Of a DNA stretch of 64,000 nucleotides, positions 1 to 8,704 are shown piece after piece. The notes under the pieces were generated by a model. That model saw only the letters and a program-made list of their open reading frames with translations. It was not told the DNA's origin and ran no database searches. Source of the stretch: Asanoa ferruginea. Its GTDB lineage: Bacteria; Actinomycetota; Actinomycetes; Mycobacteriales; Micromonosporaceae. The stretch lies in NCBI RefSeq assembly GCF_003387075.1, contig NZ_QUMQ01000001.1, positions 5,952,001 to 6,016,000 of the forward strand, read 5' to 3'. Position 1 is the first letter of the stretch; the number at the start of each line of letters is the position of its first letter. The position numbers and the translations under genes are program-made.

Positions 1-73
1 ACACGCTGTGCCGTCGTTGATTGGGCTTCATCGAGACTTCTCCCTCGGGTCCGGTCCGCGGTCGTTGCGGACA

Positions 74-168
74 GACCGTCGCGGTACGGGCTATCCAAGG
101 ACTGGACGCCGACGCCGGGAGTACGGGCGCGGGCGTCCAGCGTTCGGATAGCCCGTACCGCGAAGGTC
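74..168. repeat. Long imperfect inverted repeat (hairpin) upstream of the lysozyme gene
   Basis: Arms at 74-96 and 146-168 are complementary at 22 of 23 positions (17 consecutive perfect pairs, 80-96 with 146-162). Inside them a second stem pairs 102-110 with 132-140 (9 bp perfect). The structure ends 47 bases before the lysozyme start codon. It could be a strong terminator for a gene to the left, a leader structure of the lysozyme mRNA, or a small mobile palindromic element. No T-run follows it, so a classical intrinsic terminator is not certain. Confidence 0.75.
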
Positions 169-215
169 CCGGTGTTGGCGCGCGTGCGCCGAGATCACCT
201 GACCCGAGGAGTTCG

Positions 216-1931
216 ATGCGCATCAGGACAGACCTGACCCATCGCCGACTACGGTTGGCCGTCGCGTTCTCGGCGGCCATCGTGACGGCCGTGTTGGCGC
301 CCGGCGGGGCCATGGCAAGCGGACCGTCGATCACACCGTCCAACAGCGACAACGGCTGGGCCGGCAGCGGCACGCCAACGAGCGTGTCCGGCACGTCGAC
401 AGCCCTGGCCACGATCGTGCCGCCGCCGGCCGGCTACCCGATCAACGGCCGCGACGTGTCCAGCCACGATCACAACGGCGGCAAGACCGTCAGTTGGCCG
501 GCCCAGAAAGCAGCCGGAGACGAGTTCGCCTACGTCAAGGCGACCGAGGGCACCACGTACACGAATGAGTACTTCACCCAGGACTACCGCGGCGCGAAAG
601 CCGCCGGCCTCTATGTCGGCGCGTATGCCTGGGGGCGGCCCGACAAGGGCAACCCGGTCGGCCAGGCGAACTACTTCGTCGACCACATGGAGTGGTCACG
701 GGACGGCCGGACGCTGCCGCCGTTCCTGGACATCGAGTGGCCCTACAACGACCTGCCCGCATGCTACGGCCTCAACCAGAGCCAGATGCGTTCGTGGATC
801 AGCTCGTTCCTGAGCCAGGTGCAGGCCCGCATCGGCGTCACGCCGATGATCTACACCAACGTCAACTGGTGGAATCCGTGCACCGGCAACAGCACCGCGT
901 TCGCCGGCTACCTGCTCGACGTCGCGAGCTGCAACTCCTCGCCACCATCGGTGCCGGGCTGGGGCAACCATTGGACCTTCTGGCAGTACGACATCCCGGA
1001 CTGCCAGCGCGGCGGCGACCGCGATTCCAACGTCTTCAACGGAAGCCTCGCCCAGCTGGCCCAACTCGCCGGCGCACACGCGGGGTCAGGCGCGGACGTC
1101 GCGTGGATGCAAGGCTCGGGCCTGTTCACGTTCTCCGGGGCCGGGTTCCCGACGATCGGTTCCGTCGACGGGATCGGCACTCCGGACTGGGCCGGTGTCG
1201 GTGACTACAACCACGACGGCCGCGACGACCTGTTCTGGTACTACGCCGGTGACGGGACCATCCACACCTGCGACGCGAACGGGACCACGTTCACCAACTG
1301 CACCATGCGGCGCGGACCAGGAGTCGGCAAACCCGACTGGGCCGGAGTCGGTGACTTCGACGGTGACGGCTACCGCGACGACATCGCCTGGCACCAAGGC
1401 TCAACCATCTTCACCCTCTCGGGCAGCGGCCTAGCCACGACCGGCTCCGTTGACGGGCCCGGGACACCAACCTGGGCCGGTGTCGGGGACTACACCCACG
1501 ACGGCCGCGACGACCTGTTCTGGTTCTACCCCGACGGAACGATCCACACCTGCGAATCGAACGGCAGCACCTTCGCCAACTGCACCATGCGCCGCGGACC
1601 CGGGATCGGGACCCCGGACTGGGCCGGCGTCGGCGACTTCGACGCAGACGGCTACCGCGACGACATCGCCTGGCACCAAGGATCAGCCGTGTTCACCTTC
1701 TCCGGAACCGGCCTGGCCACCATCGGGTCCGTCGATGGGATCGGGACACCCACCTGGGCCGGGGTCGGGGACTACAACCACGACGGCCGCGACGACCTGA
1801 TCTGGTACTACGGCGCCGACGGCACCCTCCACACCGGAGAGTCAACCGGCACCACCTTCAGCAACTGGACCATGCGCCGCGGACCTGGGATCGGCGTCCC
1901 TGCCTGGGCCGGCACCGGCACCTTCCACTAA
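216..1931 (+). CDS. Secreted GH25 lysozyme-like muramidase with C-terminal VCBS/FG-GAP-like repeats
   Basis: The 571-residue protein has a Sec-type signal peptide (about residues 1-35, charged N-terminus then a hydrophobic stretch ending in AMASG). A glycoside hydrolase family 25 domain follows (about 75-285). Family catalytic features are visible: NGRDVSSHD with Asp80 and the FLDIEW motif with Asp172/Glu174; GH25 enzymes cleave the MurNAc-GlcNAc bond of peptidoglycan. The C-terminal half is three near-identical units of about 95 residues containing WAGVGDYNHDGRDDL and DFDGDGYRDD, typical of calcium-binding VCBS/FG-GAP beta-propeller repeats. The ATG at 216 was chosen because GAGGAG lies 4-5 bases upstream and the signal peptide begins there; the frame is open further upstream but runs through a hairpin. 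It probably acts outside the cell on wall material, either self-remodelling or predatory. Confidence 0.88.
   Translation: MRIRTDLTHRRLRLAVAFSAAIVTAVLAPGGAMASGPSITPSNSDNGWAGSGTPTSVSGTSTALATIVPPPAGYPINGRDVSSHDHNGGKTVSWPAQKAAGDEFAYVKATEGTTYTNEYFTQDYRGAKAAGLYVGAYAWGRPDKGNPVGQANYFVDHMEWSRDGRTLPPFLDIEWPYNDLPACYGLNQSQMRSWISSFLSQVQARIGVTPMIYTNVNWWNPCTGNSTAFAGYLLDVASCNSSPPSVPGWGNHWTFWQYDIPDCQRGGDRDSNVFNGSLAQLAQLAGAHAGSGADVAWMQGSGLFTFSGAGFPTIGSVDGIGTPDWAGVGDYNHDGRDDLFWYYAGDGTIHTCDANGTTFTNCTMRRGPGVGKPDWAGVGDFDGDGYRDDIAWHQGSTIFTLSGSGLATTGSVDGPGTPTWAGVGDYTHDGRDDLFWFYPDGTIHTCESNGSTFANCTMRRGPGIGTPDWAGVGDFDADGYRDDIAWHQGSAVFTFSGTGLATIGSVDGIGTPTWAGVGDYNHDGRDDLIWYYGADGTLHTGESTGTTFSNWTMRRGPGIGVPAWAGTGTFH
1095..1928 (+). 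repeat. Three tandem ~285-bp coding repeats
   Basis: The WAGVGDY segment recurs with its Trp codon at 1188, 1473 and 1755, giving periods of 285 and 282 bp. The units are highly similar at DNA level, including the CACGACGGCCGCGACGACCTG core. This indicates recent duplication or ongoing homogenisation of the VCBS-like units of the lysozyme. Confidence 0.85.
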
Positions 1932-1935
1932 CCCC

Positions 1936-3942
1936 TCACCCCGTCCGGGCGGTCAACCCGACCGCCCGGACGCGAAGGGCACCGGCCAGTTCGATGGCGT
2001 ACAAGCGGAGAAGGTTGTGGAATGTGAAGCGGTCACCCGGCAGCCACTGGAGCAGGTTGACGGAGACCAGCGAGTCGAGCCCGTGCTCCGCGGCGGCCGG
2101 GTCGATGCCCAGCAGAGCAGCCGCGGCCTGAAGCCCGATCTGCACGCCCGGCGCCAACGCGAGCAGCCGAAAGGTCCGTGCCTCGGGCGGCGCCAACTGG
2201 GCGTAGCTGCGCTCGAACGTCGCACGCACGTCGAGGTCGCCGGCGCGCAACTCGTCGAGCCGGTGACGCTCGTCGGCGAGACGCTCGACGAACGCGTGCA
2301 GGCTCCACCCGGGCCGGCTCGCCAGCCGCACGCCCGCGATGCGGACGGCGAGCGGCAACCGTCCACACGCGACAACCAGCGCCGTGGCGGCGCGCGGCTC
2401 GGCCTCGACGCGGGCTCTGCCGGCCACCGCCGCCAGAAGCTCGACCGCCTCGCCGGCGGAGAGCAGGTCCAGATCCACCAGCCGTGCGCCCGCGAGGTCG
2501 ACCAGGCGCCGGCGGCTGGTGACCAGTGCGGTGCACCGGCCCGGGCCGGGCAGCAGTTGCCGGACCTGAGCCGCGTCGCGCGCGTCGTCGAGCACCACGA
2601 GCACCCGACGGTCGGCCAGAATGCTGCGGTAGAGCCCGGCCCGCTCGGTTACGTCGGCCGGCAGGTCGCGCTCTACCCCGAGAGCGCGCAGCAGCGACCC
2701 GAGCGCCTCGACCGGGTGCAGCGGCGCCGGCCCGGAGCCCCGCAGGTCGACGAAGAGCTGCCCGTCGGGGTAGGCGGCGCGTAGCCCGGACGCGACCATG
2801 GCGGCTACGGCGGTCTTGCCCACACCGCCGACCCCGCAGATCGCGCAGACCACCGCGGCCGTCGGCTGATCCAGCAGGCGGTGCACCTCGCGGAGCGGCG
2901 CGGCCCGGCCGGTGAAGTCGGCGGGAGCGGCGGGCACCTGGAACGGGACGGTTGCCCGGACGGGTCGGGCGGCGGCGGGCCGCCATTGTTGGCGCAGCAC
3001 CCGTTGCCGGTAGCCGGCCAGCTCGGGGCCGGGGTCGACGCCGAGTTGCTCGAGCAACCGCTGCCGGATCCCGTCGTAGAGCTCCAGCGCCTCGAACTGC
3101 CGTCCCGTCGCCGCCAAAGCCAGCATGAGCCGGGCGTGCAGCGGCTCGTGCAGCGGATGCCGGTCGGTCAGCGGCCGCAGCATCCGCACTGCCACGTCGT
3201 GCTCACCGCAGGCGTCCGCGACATCGGCGCGCAGCAGCCCGGCCCGGACCCGTTCCTCGCGCAACGTCACGACGGACGGGTGTTCGGCCAGGGCGACCAG
3301 GTCGGCGAGCGGGTCGCCCCGCCACAGCGCCAGGGCCCGGTCGAGCAGCTCGCCGGCTCGGGCCGGATCACGGGTCGCCACCTCACGAGCCTCGTCGACC
3401 AGGTCGCCGAACCGCAGCGCGTCGAGGTGGTCGGCGGAGACCGCCAGCGCGTAGCCGCCGGGCACCAGGCTCAGCAGCCCCGCCGGGGCCAGCACGCGCC
3501 GGAGGCGGGAGACATAGGTCTGGACCAGGTTGACCGCCGACGCGGGTGGTTGCTCGGCCGGCCACAGCAGGTCGATCAGCTCCGCCCGTGGCACGGCCTG
3601 GCCGGGAGTCAACGCCAACCGGCCCAGCACGGTGCGCGGTCCAGGACCGAAACCCGCGCCCCAGCCGGCGAACCGGAGGGTGAGCGGTCCCAGGATCTGG
3701 ATCACCGGTTGGCTCGCAGTCTCGATGCGCTGTGGCGGTGCCGGCCGGGCCGGGGGAGCGGGGCGCAGCCGCAAGGCGCCGGCGAGCGCCTCGATCGAGC
3801 GGGGCTGCGGCTGCTTGGTTCGGCCCTGCTCCAGGTCACGGATGACGGCGACGCTGAGCCCCGACCGGGTGGCCAGTTCGCGTTGGGTCAAACCCGCATC
3901 CTGGCGCTTCAGGCGCAACTGACTGCCGAAGTTCAGATCCAC
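1936..3942 (-). CDS. XRE-HTH/SARP (BTAD)/NB-ARC STAND regulator, AfsR-like
   Basis: This 668-residue regulator starts with an XRE-type helix-turn-helix (about 5-60; GLTQRELATRSGLS). It is followed by an OmpR-type winged helix and a bacterial transcriptional activation domain (about 85-310) as in SARP/AfsR proteins. Next comes an NB-ARC ATPase with P-loop GVGGVGKT near residue 370 and a Walker-B-like LVVLDDARD. It ends soon after the ATPase with no TPR sensor, so it is shorter than AfsR. The start is GTG. It lies 49 bases downstream of another AfsR-like gene on the same strand, probably in one transcript. SARP-STAND proteins usually switch on secondary-metabolism or stress genes after ATP-dependent oligomerisation; the target here is unknown, and its convergent neighbour is the lysozyme. 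Confidence 0.85.
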   Translation of the reverse strand: MDLNFGSQLRLKRQDAGLTQRELATRSGLSVAVIRDLEQGRTKQPQPRSIEALAGALRLRPAPPARPAPPQRIETASQPVIQILGPLTLRFAGWGAGFGPGPRTVLGRLALTPGQAVPRAELIDLLWPAEQPPASAVNLVQTYVSRLRRVLAPAGLLSLVPGGYALAVSADHLDALRFGDLVDEAREVATRDPARAGELLDRALALWRGDPLADLVALAEHPSVVTLREERVRAGLLRADVADACGEHDVAVRMLRPLTDRHPLHEPLHARLMLALAATGRQFEALELYDGIRQRLLEQLGVDPGPELAGYRQRVLRQQWRPAAARPVRATVPFQVPAAPADFTGRAAPLREVHRLLDQPTAAVVCAICGVGGVGKTAVAAMVASGLRAAYPDGQLFVDLRGSGPAPLHPVEALGSLLRALGVERDLPADVTERAGLYRSILADRRVLVVLDDARDAAQVRQLLPGPGRCTALVTSRRRLVDLAGARLVDLDLLSAGEAVELLAAVAGRARVEAEPRAATALVVACGRLPLAVRIAGVRLASRPGWSLHAFVERLADERHRLDELRAGDLDVRATFERSYAQLAPPEARTFRLLALAPGVQIGLQAAAALLGIDPAAAEHGLDSLVSVNLLQWLPGDRFTFHNLLRLYAIELAGALRVRAVGLTARTG

Positions 3943-3991
3943 GAGACGAAGCTTCGGGCGTACGACATGAACGATTCTTGATTGTTCTTGA

Positions 3992-6745
3992 CTACACCAC
4001 CTCGCCGAACACGGAGTTGGCGTTCCGGACGGCCGGGCGGTCGAGGTCGGCCAGCCGCCGCCGCACCTCCGCCACCCGGTCGTGCTCCAGATCGGAGAGC
4101 AGCCGCTCGGCCCGTTGCCACTCGGTGCGGGCGCCTTCGCGGTCGTCGCCGTCGAGCAGGGCGGAGCCGAGATGGATGTGCGAGGCGGCGAGATAGTAGG
4201 GGTCGTCGCCGCGGGTGAAATAGGCGATGGCGCGCCGGAAGGCGTCGACCGCGGTGTCGAGCCGGCCCAGGTGTTGGTAGGCGGCGCCGAGTGTGTCCCA
4301 GGTGGCGGCGCGGACGAGCAGGTAGTCGTGATCGGCCAGGGCCGCCAGGGCCTGGTGCCCGTAGTCGACAGCCTCCTGGAAGTTTCCGACCGTGCAGGCC
4401 AGGAAGGCCAGGGAGTTGAGCGCGGCGCCCTCGCCCAGGCGGTTTCCCGCGATCTGGTTGAGCAGCAACGAGCGCTCGTAGTAGTGCCTGGCCAGCGCCG
4501 GATCGCCGGTGCGATGGACCATGATGGCCAAGGTGGTCAGGGTGAGCGCCTCGCCCGACGGGTCGCCGATCTCCTCGTGGATCCGCCGCGCTTCCTCGGC
4601 TGTGCTCCGGGCCAGTTGGGCCTGGCCCATCCGGCTGTAGGCGACCGCCAGGCCGTGCCGCACGTGCGCCTCACCGACCCGGTCGCCGGCGCGCACGACG
4701 GCGTCGAGCACGAGCCGGCCACCGTCGATCCGGTCGCGCCAGTTGCCCTGTTGCTGCTGGAACTTGCTGAACGTCCAGCTCAGCCGCCACGCGACCGAGG
4801 GCAGCCCGACAGCGAGTGCGCGCCGGACCGCCGCGGTGAGCACCGGATATTCGGCGGCGAACCAGATGTGGGCGGCCTCGTAGTCGGCCATCGGCACGAT
4901 CTGCACGCCCGGCGCGGCGTCGGGGAGCGTCAGGTAGCTGTAGATGGGCGTCATCCGGAGCCGGGCCGCATGGCTGACGTGCAGGTAGTGGTCGAGCAGG
5001 CGAACCTCCGCCGGCCCGCGGTCCGAATCCTCGACGAGCTCCTGCGCGTATTCCCGGAGCAGGTCGTGCATCGCGTAGCGGCCCGGGCGCGCCTCGGCGA
5101 GCAACTGTGCGCCGAGCAGCTCCTGGATCAGCCGCCGGGTCTGCGCCACCGGCAGCGCCGCGAGGCTGGCCGCCGCCGGCACGCTGATGTCGTTGCCGAA
5201 CTGCACGCCCAGCAGCCGGAAGAGGCGCCCGCCGGCGGGGCTGAGCCGCCGCAGCGACCAGGAGAACACGGTGCGCGCGTCGATCGCCGTGTCGTCGCTG
5301 GCCAGCGCGTCGAGGGTGTTGCCGTCTTCACGCAGCTCGGCGGCCAGCACCGCCAGCGGCACGTCGGGGCGCATCTCGATGCGGCTGGCCAGCACCGCGA
5401 GCCCGAGCGGCAGCCCGGCGCAGCGGCCGATCATCTCGCGCAGCGCGTCGGGCTCGCGGGCCCCTCGCTCGTGGCCGATGCGGGCGACGACCAGCCGCTC
5501 CGCCTCGGCCTCGTCGAGCAGGTCGAGGGCGACGGTGCGGGCGGCGTAGGCGACCTGGAGGCCGGTGAGCCGGCTGCGGCTGGTCACCACGGTCTGCGCG
5601 GTGGGGGTGCCGGGCAGCAGCGGCCGCACCTGGTCGGCGTCGCGGGCGTTGTCGAGCACGACCAGCACGCGCCGGCCCGCGAGCAGGCTGCGGTAGAGCG
5701 CCGCCCGGTCGTCGAGGTCGACGGGAATGCGTTGTCGCGGCACCCCGAGGGCCTCGAGGAAGCCGCGCAGGGCCGCGGCGGGCGCGGTCACCGCGTCGCT
5801 GGCCGAGAAGCCGTGCAGGTCGACGTAGAGCTGCCCGTCGGGGAACAGTTCGGCGGCGCCGCGCGCCCACCGCACGGCCAGGGAGGTCTTCCCGACGCCG
5901 GCCGTGCCGTGCAGGATCGTGATCTCGGACGGCTCGTCGAGGCGTTGGAGCTGCTCGCGCCGGCCGACGAAACCGGCAACGCCGACCGGGATCTGTGCGG
6001 CCGGCGTGATGAGCGGTGAGCCGAGCTCGCCGCGCAGGATCGACTGGTGGAGCTGTTGCAGGCCGTTGCCCGGGTCGACGCCCAGCTCGTCGGCGAGCGT
6101 GCGGCGCAGCAGCTCGTAGCGCTCGAGCGCCTCGGGATCGCGCTGCGCGGCGTGCAGGGCCCGCATCAGCGCGTCGATGACCGGCTCGACCAACGGATAG
6201 CGGTCGGCGAGCCGCTCCAGCGGCCCGAGCGTGTCGGCGCTCCGGCCGAGGCCGAGCTCCAGGCCGGCCCAGCGGACGGTGGCGTCGCGGTGCTCGGCCA
6301 GCCAGCGGGTCCGGCACTCGTCGGCCCAGGCGCCGCCGACGCCGTCGAGCGGCTCGCCGGTCCACAGCTCGAGGGCCTCGCGCAGCAGCCGGGCCTGCTC
6401 GTCGGGGGAGCCGGTCGACGTGCTCAGGGTGTGGAAGCGGTGCAGGTCGACGGCCGCGCCGCCGGGGTCGAGGCGGTAGCCGGCCGGCTGTTTCACCAGC
6501 CGAGGCGGGTCGTCACCGAGGCGGCCGAGCAGCCCGCGCAGCCGTGCGATGTAGGTGTGCAGCGCGTTTCGCACCTGTGCGGGCGGGTGGTCGCCCCACA
6601 CCCGGTCGATCAGCGTGTCTGGGCCGACCGCGCGGCCGGCGTCGGCGAGCAGGACCGCCAGCACCGTGCGTTGCTTCATCGGGCCCAGATCGACCCGCCG
6701 GTCGCCGTCCCACAACTCGACCGGACCCAGTAGACGAAACTGCAT
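3992..6745 (-). CDS. AfsR-type SARP regulator: BTAD, NB-ARC and TPR domains
   Basis: The 917-residue protein has the classic AfsR order: N-terminal winged helix (FRLLGPVELWDG, about 1-95), BTAD (about 95-245), NB-ARC ATPase with P-loop GTAGVGKTS near 277-286 and LVVLDNARD, then C-terminal tetratricopeptide repeats (about 650-880). AfsR proteins integrate serine/threonine-kinase signals and activate secondary metabolism in Streptomyces. The ATG at 6745 was preferred over upstream in-frame starts because the conserved domain begins at MQFRLLGPV, with a purine-rich GGGGTCGAG upstream. The ECF sigma gene ends 82 bases upstream on the same strand, so the three genes may be co-transcribed. The ligand sensed by the TPR part is unknown. 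Confidence 0.88.
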   Translation of the reverse strand: MQFRLLGPVELWDGDRRVDLGPMKQRTVLAVLLADAGRAVGPDTLIDRVWGDHPPAQVRNALHTYIARLRGLLGRLGDDPPRLVKQPAGYRLDPGGAAVDLHRFHTLSTSTGSPDEQARLLREALELWTGEPLDGVGGAWADECRTRWLAEHRDATVRWAGLELGLGRSADTLGPLERLADRYPLVEPVIDALMRALHAAQRDPEALERYELLRRTLADELGVDPGNGLQQLHQSILRGELGSPLITPAAQIPVGVAGFVGRREQLQRLDEPSEITILHGTAGVGKTSLAVRWARGAAELFPDGQLYVDLHGFSASDAVTAPAAALRGFLEALGVPRQRIPVDLDDRAALYRSLLAGRRVLVVLDNARDADQVRPLLPGTPTAQTVVTSRSRLTGLQVAYAARTVALDLLDEAEAERLVVARIGHERGAREPDALREMIGRCAGLPLGLAVLASRIEMRPDVPLAVLAAELREDGNTLDALASDDTAIDARTVFSWSLRRLSPAGGRLFRLLGVQFGNDISVPAAASLAALPVAQTRRLIQELLGAQLLAEARPGRYAMHDLLREYAQELVEDSDRGPAEVRLLDHYLHVSHAARLRMTPIYSYLTLPDAAPGVQIVPMADYEAAHIWFAAEYPVLTAAVRRALAVGLPSVAWRLSWTFSKFQQQQGNWRDRIDGGRLVLDAVVRAGDRVGEAHVRHGLAVAYSRMGQAQLARSTAEEARRIHEEIGDPSGEALTLTTLAIMVHRTGDPALARHYYERSLLLNQIAGNRLGEGAALNSLAFLACTVGNFQEAVDYGHQALAALADHDYLLVRAATWDTLGAAYQHLGRLDTAVDAFRRAIAYFTRGDDPYYLAASHIHLGSALLDGDDREGARTEWQRAERLLSDLEHDRVAEVRRRLADLDRPAVRNANSVFGEVV

Positions 6746-6827
6746 AGACCACTCGACCCCCGCCCCCGCCCCCCGGCGCGTCCCGTCCGGTCCACCGTAG
6801 AGCAAGGCAGGTTTCGATCTCGTCCCC

Positions 6828-7739
6828 TTATTGATAGACAGCCGGCAGGCCGAACGCGGCGAAGTGGGTTACCCCGATGAACGAGGTGATGGCGCAGACC
6901 CGGTCGTCGCGGAAGCTGAACACGTCGATCGACCAGGCGCCGAACGCGTCGCCGCCGTCGGGGCACGAATACGATGCCACGGCCGGTTGGCCGTTGGCCC
7001 GCGTGAGCAGGTGCTGCCACTGGCCGCACGATCCCATCGGTATCCGTTCGGCGAAGTCGCGCACTGCCGCCAGCCCCGCGTACCAGCCGCGCAGCGGCGG
7101 CATCGACCAGGTGACGTCCTCGGTCAGCATCGCGACCAGCGCGCCGACGTCGCCGCGGCGCAGGGCGTCGGCGTACGTCGCGGCCAGCGCCCGCGCTCGC
7201 GCGTCGTCGACCCGTTGGACCGGGGTCGGCGCCTTCGACGCGATCAGGGCCCGGGCGCGCTGGAGCGCACTGTTCACCGACGCCACCGTGGTGCTCATCA
7301 TGTGTGCGACCTCGGCTGGCGTGAACCCGAGCACCTCGACCAGGAGGAGCGCGGCACGCTGGTTGCCGGGCAGGTGCTGCAACGCCGCGACGAACGCGAG
7401 CTCGACCGATTCGCGATGCTCGTAGGCCGGGTAGGGGGTGAGCCAGGCGACCTCGTCGTCCGGCACGTCGGCGGTCAACGCGAAGGTGCTGGCCGGTCCG
7501 AGATCGACGGGGAGGGCCCGCTTGCCGCGGCGCTGGATGACGTCGAGGCAGGTGCGGGTGGCCACCGTGTAGATCCAGGAGCGGACCGCATCGGGCGACC
7601 GGACCGCCCCGAGGCCACGCCAGGCTCGCAGCATGGCCTCCTGCAAAGCGTCGTCGGCGTCGTGGCTGGAACCGAGCATGCGGTAGCAGTGCGCGTGCAG
7701 CTCGTCACGCAGCGGTGCGACCAGCTCGGTGAACTCCAC
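6828..7739 (-). CDS. ECF sigma factor of the SigG-like family with C-terminal SnoaL-like domain
   Basis: The 303-residue protein has sigma-70 region 2 at the N-terminus (ELHAHCYRMLGSSHDADDALQ, written here in part; about 12-80) and region 4 (about 140-195; LVEVLGFTPAEVAHMMSTTVASV). A C-terminal NTF2/SnoaL-like domain (about 205-300; MLTEDVTWSMPP, then GSWSIDVFSF-like beta strands) follows. This architecture matches actinobacterial SigG/SigJ-type ECF sigma factors, whose fused C-terminal domain is thought to regulate activity in place of a separate anti-sigma factor. The start is GTG. It is divergent from the VOC gene across a 63-base gap. No anti-sigma gene is adjacent, consistent with the fused-domain class. 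Confidence 0.88.
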   Translation of the reverse strand: MEFTELVAPLRDELHAHCYRMLGSSHDADDALQEAMLRAWRGLGAVRSPDAVRSWIYTVATRTCLDVIQRRGKRALPVDLGPASTFALTADVPDDEVAWLTPYPAYEHRESVELAFVAALQHLPGNQRAALLLVEVLGFTPAEVAHMMSTTVASVNSALQRARALIASKAPTPVQRVDDARARALAATYADALRRGDVGALVAMLTEDVTWSMPPLRGWYAGLAAVRDFAERIPMGSCGQWQHLLTRANGQPAVASYSCPDGGDAFGAWSIDVFSFRDDRVCAITSFIGVTHFAAFGLPAVYQ

Positions 7740-7802
7740 GACCGATGATTCTGCCCCGCCGCGCCGGTCTTATCTCCTGACGACCAGTGAAGGAGCGAGT
7801 TG

Positions 7803-8189
7803 GTGGACCATAACGAGAGGCCGAGCATCCGCTACAGCGGGACGACCGTCGACTGCGCGGATGCCGGCGCGCTCGCCGACTTCTACGCGGCATTGACCGG
7901 CGGAGCGGTGATCGTACGACAGGATCATTGGGCATTGATCCGGACCGGCGACGGAGAGATCGCCTTCCAGGCGACACCCGGATATCAACCACCGGTGTGG
8001 CCCGACCCGGCCGCGTCGATCCAGATGCACCTCGACTTCTACGTCACCGATCGCCCTGCGGCCGAACGGTTCGCGCTCGACCTCGGTGCGGTCAAGTTCG
8101 ACCACCAGCCGAACGACGACCACTGCACCGTCTTCGCCGATCCGGCCGGGCACGCCTTCTGCCTGTCGACGTGGGGGGAACCGAGCTGA
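7803..8189 (+). CDS. VOC (glyoxalase/bleomycin-resistance fold) family protein
   Basis: This 128-residue protein has the beta-alpha-beta-beta-beta pattern of the vicinal oxygen chelate superfamily. It has an N-terminal half ending in a metal-ligand-like region and a C-terminal half with MHLDFYVTDRPAAERF and TVFADPAGHAFCL, the usual end of glyoxalase-like domains. GTG at 7803 was chosen over TTG at 7800 because AGGAG at 7791-7795 then has a 7-base spacer. The stop overlaps the next ATG by one base (TGATG), so it is translationally coupled to the SRPBCC gene. The substrate is unknown; many such actinobacterial pairs are small stress or detoxification proteins. Confidence 0.85.
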   Translation: MDHNERPSIRYSGTTVDCADAGALADFYAALTGGAVIVRQDHWALIRTGDGEIAFQATPGYQPPVWPDPAASIQMHLDFYVTDRPAAERFALDLGAVKFDHQPNDDHCTVFADPAGHAFCLSTWGEPS

Positions 8190-8704
8190 TGCGGATCCTG
8201 GGCAGTCTCGGATCGGCGGGCGGCAGAGGTGTCGTCCGCATGGAGGAGCGCTACGGCACCGATATCGACGACCTGTGGTCAGCGATCACTGATCCGCCGC
8301 GGCTGGCCCGCTGGCTCGGCGACATCGTCAGGGATGGCGGCAGCTACCACGCGCGCTACCACGCCAGTGGCTGGGAGGGCGACGTGCGGATCGACGTGTG
8401 TGAGCCGCCGCGGCGCCTGCGCGTGGTCGACGCCGGTGATCATGTCACCGAGGTCACGCTGACCGCCGACGGTGACCAGACCATGCTGGTCTGGGAGGCG
8501 CGCGGCATGCCGCTGCACCTGCTGCCCGCCTACGGTGCCGGGAACCAGATCCATGTCGAAGACCTCACCGCCTACCTCGCCGGACGCGACCGGTGCGATG
8601 CCGCCGCGCGGTTTCGCGAACTCGAACCCGCCTACAAAGTTTGCGCTACCCGAGCCCCATCGATATGCCCGCTAGGTCCGAAGATCGGCCGTAGCCTGGG
8701 TCGG
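8189..8704 (+). CDS. SRPBCC (AHSA1/START-like) domain protein, open in frame into the next gene
   Basis: From ATG 8189 (a one-base overlap with the VOC stop) the frame encodes a typical Bet v1/START-like AHSA1 domain. It has MEERYGTDIDDLWSAITDP, LARWLGDI, a DGDQTMLVWEARG strand and the C-terminal helix ending in RFRELEPAY. The domain is complete by about 8640, where relatives usually stop. No stop codon occurs; the frame continues through a linker into the GH3 lipoprotein and ends at 9874. Either the two are really fused, giving a protein with a buried Tat lipoprotein signal (unlikely to work), or the stop was lost by mutation or sequencing error. TAG triplets exist in both other frames just downstream, so a single-base indel would restore termination. 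The end coordinate given is the boundary with the GTG at 8705. Confidence 0.6.

Noticed and set aside
1936-6745. Antibiotic biosynthetic cluster suggested by the SARP regulators
   Set aside because: No PKS, NRPS, terpene, lanthipeptide or similar biosynthetic genes occur in the window.
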